9,251 nucleotides of DNA from CAYNNP01 sp964398215 (GTDB taxonomy: Bacteria > Planctomycetota > Planctomycetia > Pirellulales > Pirellulaceae). Shown here piece by piece: positions 1 through 5,174 of the stretch. Position 1 is the stretch's first letter. Each line of letters begins with the position of its first letter. Where the stretch lies: the NCBI GenBank assembly GCA_964398215.1, contig CAYNNP010000258.1, forward strand, positions 1-9,251, in the 5' to 3' direction. Below the pieces are notes generated by a model, which saw only the letters and a program-made list of their open reading frames with translations, was not told the origin of the DNA and made no database searches. The position numbers and the translations under genes were made by a program.

Positions 1-6
1 GAAGTT

Positions 7-61
7 CCGGCAATTGCGGCGTTTGCTCGGTCCGGCCTACTTAAAAAACGCAACTGCAAAA
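7..61 (-). repeat. Dispersed-type repeat, left copy (REP-like)
   Basis: The 34-bp core at 7-40 reappears as its reverse complement at 9218-9251 with one mismatch (33/34). Weaker identity continues through 41-61, giving about 49/55 overall, and includes a shared CGCAACT-CAAAA block. Read on the minus strand it begins GTAGGCCGGACCGAGC and lies just past the terminator of the minus-strand gene to its right. A short inner hairpin is possible (GCC/AGC with a 4-nt AAAC loop) between flanking CCGG arms, and the core contains the palindrome GCAATTGC. I see no third copy and no transposase. Identity as a genome-wide repeat family is inferred. Confidence 0.8.
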
Positions 62-92
62 CTCACGCCATGGGCTGTGTCGGCCTCCGGCC

Positions 93-124
93 AAAAAAAA
101 ACCGAACTCTGTTGAGTTCGGTTT
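93..124 (-). terminator. Intrinsic terminator of the PQQ-like gene
   Basis: An 11-bp perfect stem (99-109 pairing with 114-124, sequence AAACCGAACTC and its complement) closes a 4-nt loop. On the minus strand it runs directly into a nine-T tract (93-101). It begins 28 nt past the stop codon of the minus-strand beta-propeller gene, so it is a textbook Rho-independent terminator for that transcript. It also separates the gene from the repeat at the window edge. Confidence 0.93.
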
Positions 125-151
125 CTAGATTAGACCCAATTTGGAAATCAA

Positions 152-1507
152 TTATTCCTTAGCCTTAACGCAGTATAGATGCGAATTGGATCGCAAAAAC
201 AGACTGTCATCACTGATGGCAGGTGTTGCTCCGAATCCGCTCTTGTCAAAGGACATATCGTTGGAAGCGAGCACTTTGAATTCTGGCTTGGCTTCGATTA
301 CATGAACGCTTCCAGAGTTCGTCATGGAATAGATTTTTCCATTGGCAACTACCGGTGAAGCATAGTCGGCGCCGCCTCGCCCGCCACGTCCGCCGCCAAA
401 GCCGCCGCGTCCTCGTCCGCCACCGCCGCCGCGTTGGTCATTTCCGCCGCTAGCCGATGATGGCAGTCGCTCTTGGAAAACACGTTCGCCAGACGTTGCA
501 TTGACACATTCAACAACCGATCCGCTGACGGAGAACAAATGCCCGTTCACGAGAACCGGTGTCGCATAGCTTGATCGGATTCGGCCTTCCCACACAGTAT
601 TCGATTTGGAGACGTCGCCTTTTCCGTCAACCCGTACCGCGTAGGCTTCTTCGCCCGTTGCGTACACGACGCCGTCATCAACAATCAAACTGACTTGAGC
701 GTTTCGTGAATTCACGCCGTCGGCATACCATCGCAGCTTTCCTGTCTCATTGCTAAGACCCCAGATTTCACCGATCACTGAGATTGCAATTTCACTTTTA
801 TCGCCGTTCTTCACCAACACGGGCGTCGTCCAGCATTCTCCTAATCCATCTGCTTCGGCGCGGTGCTGTACCTCGCCAGTCTTTTTGTCAAGCCAAACGA
901 TCGCCAATGATTCGTCGGCAGCGTTCACAATGACTTGAGTATCCGTAACGATTGGACTGGCCGCAGACCCAAACCCTTTGTAGCTCGGCTCATGACCGAC
1001 GCTCTGATTCCAAACTTCATTTCCATCAAGGTCGTATGCATAGACTCCTGACTTACCAAAGAATGCAAAAACGTGCGTGCCATCACTTACTGGTGTGTTG
1101 CTCGCGTAGCCGTGAGTCGTAACTCCCGGTGGACGGTAAGCGTCTTCTGGCATTTTCGCTTTGACAGTTTTTGTCCACAGTGTCTTGCCCGAATTGCGAT
1201 CAACGCAGACCAAGTGACGTTTAAGATCTTCGATCTGGCCTTGATTGTCGCCCATGCCGTAGCCCGAATAGCAGGTCACGAAAACACGGTCGCCAACGAC
1301 GATCGGACTCGAAATTCCTCGTCCAGGAAGTTCCGTTTTCCAGGCTAAGTTTTTGCTTTCTCCAAATTCAACCGGTGCATCGGACGTACTGACTCCTGAT
1401 CCGTTGGGACCACGAAACCGGGGCCAATCGGCTTGCGCACTCGCACTGAGCCAGAGCGAAACAACGGCAGAAAAAATGAGGGCCGAACTCTTGATGCTTT
1501 TTGACAT
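152..1507 (-). CDS. Exported PQQ-like beta-propeller repeat protein
   Basis: A 451-residue protein. Residues 1-26 form a signal peptide (K/S-rich start, hydrophobic 9-22, AQA cleavage site before DW), so it probably acts in the periplasm or another extracytoplasmic compartment. The mature protein opens with WPRFRGPNGSG, an entry sequence common in planctomycete outer-membrane-assembly/PQQ-like propeller proteins. Blade-type repeats follow, such as GDRVFVTC, RNSGKTLWTK, GTHVFAFFGKSGVYAYD, NGHLFSVSG and NGKIYSM. Residues 359-379 are an almost pure Arg/Gly stretch between two blades. The ATG at 1507 is chosen because it places the signal peptide at the N-terminus; an in-frame upstream ATG at 1600 would add 31 residues in front of it. 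No enzymatic motif is seen. These proteins are often annotated as PQQ-dependent dehydrogenase-like, but cofactor use here is unproven. It has its own 3' terminator and is transcribed divergently from the BON-like gene. Confidence 0.88.
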   Translation of the reverse strand: MSKSIKSSALIFSAVVSLWLSASAQADWPRFRGPNGSGVSTSDAPVEFGESKNLAWKTELPGRGISSPIVVGDRVFVTCYSGYGMGDNQGQIEDLKRHLVCVDRNSGKTLWTKTVKAKMPEDAYRPPGVTTHGYASNTPVSDGTHVFAFFGKSGVYAYDLDGNEVWNQSVGHEPSYKGFGSAASPIVTDTQVIVNAADESLAIVWLDKKTGEVQHRAEADGLGECWTTPVLVKNGDKSEIAISVIGEIWGLSNETGKLRWYADGVNSRNAQVSLIVDDGVVYATGEEAYAVRVDGKGDVSKSNTVWEGRIRSSYATPVLVNGHLFSVSGSVVECVNATSGERVFQERLPSSASGGNDQRGGGGGRGRGGFGGGRGGRGGADYASPVVANGKIYSMTNSGSVHVIEAKPEFKVLASNDMSFDKSGFGATPAISDDSLFLRSNSHLYCVKAKE

Positions 1508-1549
1508 TACAAACCTGAGCCAAAGAGAAGAAAAATTGACAAGACTACC

Positions 1550-1568
1550 AATCCAAATCACTTGGATT
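1550..1568 (-). promoter_or_regulatory. 7+5+7 inverted repeat upstream of the PQQ-like gene
   Basis: AATCCAA (1550-1556) and TTGGATT (1562-1568) are perfect inverted arms around a 5-nt spacer, centred about 52 nt upstream of the chosen start codon. It could be an operator or a small hairpin in the 5' leader. No recognised regulator motif fits, and chance occurrence is possible. Confidence 0.35.
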
Positions 1569-1863
1569 ACCACAGTGTAACGTATGGATTTCAGTTCCAA
1601 TAAGGAATGACCTTCGAGGAATTGATATGCGTAGGAACCACCAAAGCACCTAAAAGTTTCGTCCGAAATTCACTTTTCGCCGTACGCAGGTGCGATCTAT
1701 CTCACTGAAAAGCAGCGTTCCTGGCCAAAATCGGGCGCTGATTCCACTGGCTCGCCCTGACCTGAAATTGGGAATTTCCCGGCTGGATTCTGGCTGAAAA
1801 AAGACACATTTGGTGGTATCGCTCGTTTTCGATCGTTTTTTGTGTGGATAGGCCAACCGCTGC

Positions 1864-1914
1864 GGGTTTGTAAACCCATGGGTGTACATCTCTCCCGGAT
1901 CTTTAAGACCGGGA
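1864..1914. promoter_or_regulatory. Cluster of overlapping palindromes upstream of the BON-like gene
   Basis: GGGTTT-GT-AAACCC (1864-1877) shares its right arm with the perfect 10-bp palindrome ACCCATGGGT (1874-1883). The wider 1870-1887 segment is an 18-bp quasi-palindrome (16/18 symmetric, ends GTA/TAC). Immediately after comes TCCCGG (1893-1898) facing CCGGGA (1909-1914), with inner complementarity TCTT/AAGA. These could be operator half-sites or leader hairpins for the plus-strand gene that starts about 95 nt further on. There is no T-run, so it is not an intrinsic terminator. The function is inferred from symmetry only. Confidence 0.4.
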
Positions 1915-2008
1915 ACGGATCAGTTTTGCCCCTATTGCCAAGGTGAGCAGCAAGAGCACTCACCTAGCAACTTGTCACATTCCTAAACTGAAGAACCTTA
2001 ACTCTCCT

Positions 2009-2269
2009 ATGATAAGTTTAGACTTAACGATGCATGCGAAGCCTTTGATGACGCGAGTACAATCTTCGCTTCAGCGTGCTGGCTTGACTCAAACACAGGC
2101 CAACCGTATTGACGAACGCTCCGTCGAACTCAGCGGCCCACCGATAGCTGCGAATGACCGTGCGTTGGCCGTTGCCATCGCACGAACAGTTCCGGGCGTC
2201 GTCCGGGTCGCGTTCATGACGAACAAAAGTTACAAAGCCATGCGAGCTCAGGCTAAGAAGCGAGCTTGA
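2009..2269 (+). CDS. Small BON-domain-like protein
   Basis: An 86-residue protein if started at the ATG at 2009. Other in-frame starts are GTG at 1943 (108 aa) and ATG at 2030 (79 aa); none has a clear Shine-Dalgarno site, so the start is uncertain. The pattern of a short helix (LMTRVQSSLQRAG), a strand (RSVELSGPPIA), then a helix ending in a valine/glycine turn and a strand (ALAVAIARTVPGVVRVAF) fits the alpha/beta BON (bacterial OsmY and nodulation) fold. In that family VELSG and VPGV..V are the recurrent signatures. BON domains usually bind membranes or act as small adaptor modules. No signal peptide or lipobox is visible, so it is probably cytoplasmic, and the tail is lysine/arginine-rich (MRAQAKKRA). 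It ends 3 nt before the convergent lpd stop, with no terminator between. Confidence 0.62.
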   Translation: MISLDLTMHAKPLMTRVQSSLQRAGLTQTQANRIDERSVELSGPPIAANDRALAVAIARTVPGVVRVAFMTNKSYKAMRAQAKKRA

Positions 2270-2272
2270 AAA

Positions 2273-3712
2273 CTAGCTCTTGGCTGGTTTCTTCTTGGGC
2301 TTGTAGATTTCCGTCGCGGTGCCGAAGTGAATTTCGCCCGCGTTCATCAACGTTTCGCTTAGCGTTGGGTGCGGGTGAACACTGTCAGTGATGTCATGAA
2401 CTTCACAGCCCATTTCGATCGCAAGAACAGCTTCAGCGATTAGCTCGCCCGCTCCGCTTCCAACGATTCCGCATCCGATCACGCGATGCGTTTCCGGGTC
2501 AACGATCCACTTGGTCAATCCATCGGTAATGCCAAGTGCCTGAGCCCGACCGCTCGCAGCCCACGGATAGACTTCAACGTCAACCGCTTTTCCATCACGC
2601 TTGGCTTCTTCCTCAGTGATGCCGGCCCACGCGATCTCTGGATCCGTAAACACAACTGCAGGAATGGCTCGTTTTTCAAAGACAGATGCCTTGCCAGCGA
2701 TCACTTCCGCTGCCACGCGGCCTTCGTGAGTCGCTTTGTGCGCGAGCATCGGATCGCCTGCGACATCGCCAATCGCCAAAATGTGTGGGTCCGCAGTTTT
2801 CTGCTGCGCGTCGCATACCACGAATCCGCGGTCGTTGACTTTTACCTGCGTGTTTTCCAGCCCAAGACCTCGAGTCACGGGTCGACGACCAATGCTGATC
2901 AGCACACGGTCGTAGGCTTCGGTGCCAAATTTACCAGGGCCTTCGAAGGTCACATCGACTTTATCGCCATTCTCAGCAAGCGAACCAACCTTGGTGTTCA
3001 GCAGCACGCCGCCTTTGGCAAATTTGCGAACGCGTTTCTCAAGCGGTTTGACCAAGTCACGATCAGCTCCAGGCAGCAAACCTTCACCCAATTCTACAAC
3101 GGTTACTTCTGAGCCCAATTGAGCGTAAACGCTGCCCATCTCCAGGCCAATGTATCCACCCCCAACGACCAACAACGTCTTGGGGATATCGACCAGTTTC
3201 AGCGCCCCAGTGCTGTCCATCACACGGTCGCTACCAATGTCAAATGCGCCCGGCATTGCAGGAACACTGCCCGTTGCCAACACACAGTGATCAAAAGTCA
3301 GCTGTCCGTCAGCGGGAATTGAATCGTGGTCGCCTTCCAGTTTCAATGTCATTGAATTGACGAATGAGCCTCTCGCATGAATGACTTTCACCTTGCGGCG
3401 TTTTGCAAGCCCGCCCAATCCACCGGTCAAAGTAGAAATGACTTTGTCCTTACGAGCTCGGACTTTGTCGATATCGATCTTCGGTTCACCGCTGTATTCG
3501 ACGCCCCACTCCTTTCCAAGTTCTTCCACCTCGTGGATGACTTTGGCGACATGCAACAGTGCCTTGCTGGGAATGCATCCGCGCAACAGACACGTCCCAC
3601 CCAAAGTCGGTTCGGCTTCGACGATCGTAACGTCAAGACCTTCATCTGCAGCAAGAAAGGCTGCTGCGTAACCACCAGGACCACCACCAAGAACAACAAC
3701 AGGACTGTGCAT
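2273..3712 (-). CDS. lpdA: Dihydrolipoyl dehydrogenase (E3)
   Basis: A 479-residue flavoprotein, the usual length for the family. It reoxidises the dihydrolipoyl groups of pyruvate, 2-oxoglutarate or glycine-cleavage complexes using FAD and NAD+. Visible features are the FAD dinucleotide motif GGGPGG at 9-14; the redox disulfide Cys41/Cys46 in GGTCLLRGCIPSK; ATGS at 146-149; the NAD-binding motif VVGGGYIGLEMG at 182-193; the second FAD contact AIGDVAG around 313-319; and the catalytic dyad His448/Glu453 in HPHPTLSE. The ATG at 3712 is chosen because the FAD motif follows at once. The open frame runs back to 3820, but those 36 residues cross a spacer hairpin and match nothing in the family. 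A possible GAGG ribosome site lies 11 nt upstream. No E1 or E2 gene is adjacent, so this copy may serve several complexes. It lies 126 nt downstream of rpsD. Confidence 0.95.
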   Translation of the reverse strand: MHSPVVVLGGGPGGYAAAFLAADEGLDVTIVEAEPTLGGTCLLRGCIPSKALLHVAKVIHEVEELGKEWGVEYSGEPKIDIDKVRARKDKVISTLTGGLGGLAKRRKVKVIHARGSFVNSMTLKLEGDHDSIPADGQLTFDHCVLATGSVPAMPGAFDIGSDRVMDSTGALKLVDIPKTLLVVGGGYIGLEMGSVYAQLGSEVTVVELGEGLLPGADRDLVKPLEKRVRKFAKGGVLLNTKVGSLAENGDKVDVTFEGPGKFGTEAYDRVLISIGRRPVTRGLGLENTQVKVNDRGFVVCDAQQKTADPHILAIGDVAGDPMLAHKATHEGRVAAEVIAGKASVFEKRAIPAVVFTDPEIAWAGITEEEAKRDGKAVDVEVYPWAASGRAQALGITDGLTKWIVDPETHRVIGCGIVGSGAGELIAEAVLAIEMGCEVHDITDSVHPHPTLSETLMNAGEIHFGTATEIYKPKKKPAKS

Positions 3713-3749
3713 CGAAAACTGAGCCTCTGTAAGATAGCCAAATGAACAA

Positions 3750-3772
3750 CGTCCGCGAAAATTCCGCGGACG
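3750..3772 (-). other. GC-rich hairpin between rpsD and lpd
   Basis: A perfect 8-bp stem, CGTCCGCG (3750-3757) with CGCGGACG (3765-3772), closes a 7-nt loop. On the minus strand it is followed by TTGTTCATTTGG rather than a solid T-run. It could be a weak or partial terminator for rpsD, an mRNA-processing or stability element, or a leader hairpin for lpd, whose start is 37 nt downstream. Its presence argues against the longer lpd start at 3820. Confidence 0.5.
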
Positions 3773-3838
3773 AAAAGCAGCAACAATAGCAAAGACAAAC
3801 CCACAAGGGGCTCGGTTCACTATTGTGATTCTAAGAGA

Positions 3839-4447
3839 TTATCGCGACAAGAATTCGACGACGGAGTTAGCATCCACGGGCAAACTAATGTCCGTTGGTC
3901 CCGGCAAGCCTAAAATAGTGGCTTTCAGGTTTTCGCTATCGAACGAAACCCAGTCAAGTGCATCCGGCGGAGCGTTTGCAATGACGCCACGATACAAGTT
4001 CTTGAGATTTTCGCGACCGCGTACTTCAACAATATCGCCAGGCCGTAGCATGTAACTTGGCTTGGTTACTTTCACGCCGTTGACGCGAAAGTGGCCATGG
4101 GTAATTCCTTGGCGAGCCTGTGGCCGTGTCTTTGTGAATCCAACGCGACGAACAACATTGTCCAGCCGACGTTCACACATCAACAGCAACAGTTCTCCAG
4201 CGTTGCCTTTCTTGTGCGTGACGGTATCAAAGTAACGGCGAAGCTGACGTTCACCCAAACCGTAATAGTGCTTGATCTTTTGCTTCTCCATCAACGCCGC
4301 ACCATAGTTACTAGGGCGACGTCCACGGACGTGCATTCCTGGAGGCGTGTTTCGACGATCCAGAGCTCTCGCAGCGCCTGCGGTTTCATAGATCAGTGTG
4401 CCAAGCCGACGATTGACACGTGCTTTTGGACCAGTGTATCGAGCCAT
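3839..4447 (-). CDS. rpsD: 30S ribosomal protein S4
   Basis: A 202-residue protein of standard S4 length. It binds 16S rRNA directly and nucleates assembly of the 30S body. It begins MARYTGPKAR and contains RGRRPSNYG, YYGLGERQLRRYF and the S4 RNA-binding domain at about 92-142 (ERRLDNVV, then ARQGITHGHFRVNG and LRPGDIVEVR). It ends VVEFLSR, as S4 proteins typically do. The N-terminal zinc-binding cysteines of some S4 proteins are absent; the only Cys is at 91, so this is a zinc-independent (C-minus) form. An AAGGAAG ribosome site sits 7 nt upstream of the ATG. The gene is outside any ribosomal protein cluster in this window. Its 188-nt leader has competing stems, described separately, which would suit autogenous control, known for S4 in E. 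coli and Bacillus. Confidence 0.98.
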   Translation of the reverse strand: MARYTGPKARVNRRLGTLIYETAGAARALDRRNTPPGMHVRGRRPSNYGAALMEKQKIKHYYGLGERQLRRYFDTVTHKKGNAGELLLLMCERRLDNVVRRVGFTKTRPQARQGITHGHFRVNGVKVTKPSYMLRPGDIVEVRGRENLKNLYRGVIANAPPDALDWVSFDSENLKATILGLPGPTDISLPVDANSVVEFLSR

Positions 4448-4544
4448 TAATGAACTTCCTTTATGACGCGGCGACCGCGCGGTTTTGAGTGGGCGAGTGA
4501 AGATTCACCGCCGATGCGATCCTGGCTTCGCCCACACATTGGGC
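4448..4544 (-). promoter_or_regulatory. Structured rpsD leader with alternative stems
   Basis: In transcript order, segment A GCCCA (4544-4540) can pair with segment B UGGGC (4534-4530) as a 5-bp stem with a 5-nt loop. B also belongs to GUGGGCGA (4535-4528), which can instead pair with segment C UCGCCCAC (4496-4489) as an 8-bp stem. The two folds exclude each other. Inside the larger loop is a 4-bp hairpin GUGA/UCAC (4508-4497). Between C and the ribosome site lies the 10-nt palindrome ACCGCGCGGT (4474-4483). Segment C ends about 41 nt before the start codon. The pairings are read directly; the regulatory role is inferred. Confidence 0.45.
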
Positions 4545-4635
4545 CAAGTAGGTCGCATATCGAATTTTGCGAAGCTCAAGAGTGTCGTTGTTTGTCGCGT
4601 GTTTGGCAAGAGGAAGCGGCCGAAATTCGCATTCT

Positions 4636-5133
4636 TTATCCAACTGGAAACTGCCGACAATACTCATACATTGCGATACAGGCAGATGTTGCCGCGTTAT
4701 GGCTGAATGGCAGGCCGTAAACCGGGATTTCAACGACTGAATCCAACACATCCAAGACCTCTTGAGTGATCCCATCACGCTCGTGGCCAATCACCAGAAC
4801 CGTTTGACGCTCGAATTGGTATTCATACAGCGACTGAGAATTCGTTGCCTGTTCAAGCCCAACGAGATGAAATCCTTCTTGTTTCAGCTTCTTTAAAACC
4901 GGCAAAAGCGTCCGTGGCGTTTGGATGGTGACCTGGTCGGCTCCGTCGCGAGCGATTTTTCGATCCAGCTTCGGGGCTCCGCAGGCAATCACTCTGTCGA
5001 TCCCACAGACGCCTGCAGCGCGAACGATCCGCGCAACGTTGATGTTGCTGCGCATCGGTGGCAGCGCCAACACGATCTCTCGCTTCCGCTCGAGCGCTGT
5101 CGGTGGTTTGTGGCGAAGATGAGTGAATTTCAT
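4636..5133 (-). CDS. TrmH/SpoU family RNA 2'-O-methyltransferase
   Basis: A 165-residue protein with the three motifs of the SPOUT (trefoil-knot) class: motif 1 SNINVARIVRAA (29-40) with Asn30 and Arg38, motif 2 VLVIGHERDGI (112-122) with Glu118, and motif 3 from EIPVYGLP to ACIAMYEY (135-158) with Asn146. The fold binds S-adenosylmethionine and methylates ribose 2'-OH groups in tRNA or rRNA. The substrate cannot be told from sequence, because TrmH, TrmL and RlmB share these motifs. The protein lacks the N-terminal substrate-binding domain of RlmB/TsnR, so it is near the size of single-domain TrmL-type enzymes. Motif 3 has His145 where Leu is usual (FSHNAATS instead of SLN). The start is ATG with no evident ribosome site. 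It lies 41 nt downstream of the antiporter and 188 nt before rpsD on the same strand, consistent with co-transcription. Confidence 0.9.
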   Translation of the reverse strand: MKFTHLRHKPPTALERKREIVLALPPMRSNINVARIVRAAGVCGIDRVIACGAPKLDRKIARDGADQVTIQTPRTLLPVLKKLKQEGFHLVGLEQATNSQSLYEYQFERQTVLVIGHERDGITQEVLDVLDSVVEIPVYGLPFSHNAATSACIAMYEYCRQFPVG

Positions 5134-5174
5134 TCGATTGCTGGTGCTGGCACGAGCGCCCCATGACGCTTGTC

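Larger units (their letters stand above)
1508..2008. other. Divergent spacer rich in palindromes
   Basis: About 500 nt between the minus-strand PQQ-like gene and the plus-strand BON-like gene, so it must hold promoters in both directions. I could not pick convincing -35/-10 pairs. It holds several symmetric elements: the 1550-1568 inverted repeat, GGGAATTTCCC near 1769-1779, GGGTTTGTAAACCC (1864-1877) overlapping ACCCATGGGT (1874-1883), and a 6-bp stem at 1893-1898/1909-1914. Minus-strand open frames at 1650-1889 and 1697-1963 have no recognisable domain or ribosome-binding site and are not called. Confidence 0.6.

Noticed and set aside
81..91. GGCC-TCC-GGCC next to the A-run as a second terminator
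   Set aside because: The stem is only 4 bp and lies beyond the T-run of the strong terminator already assigned. No T-run follows it on either strand.
1508..1600. 31-residue N-terminal extension of the PQQ-like protein from the ATG at 1600
   Set aside because: It would put a second hydrophobic segment ahead of a well-formed signal peptide and would cover the 1550-1568 inverted repeat. The 1507 start is cleaner.
1697..1963. 88-codon minus-strand frame as a gene
   Set aside because: GTG start without ribosome site, no domain, and it overlaps the palindrome cluster. Kept only as a finding to check.
1943..2008. GTG start adding 22 residues to the BON-like protein
   Set aside because: The extra residues lie before the predicted domain, show no signal peptide, and have no Shine-Dalgarno site at useful spacing. 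It cannot be excluded outright.
2486..3112. 208-codon plus-strand open frame
   Set aside because: It is antisense to lpd within its FAD/NAD domains; the composition is that of a shadow frame and no ribosome site or domain is seen.
3713..3820. Longer lpd start adding 36 residues
   Set aside because: The FAD-binding motif normally begins within about ten residues of the start. The extension crosses a GC hairpin and has no family resemblance.
4461..4790. 109-codon minus-strand frame overlapping the trmH 3' end and the rpsD leader
   Set aside because: It overlaps the supported methyltransferase out of frame, has no recognisable domain, and covers the structured leader.
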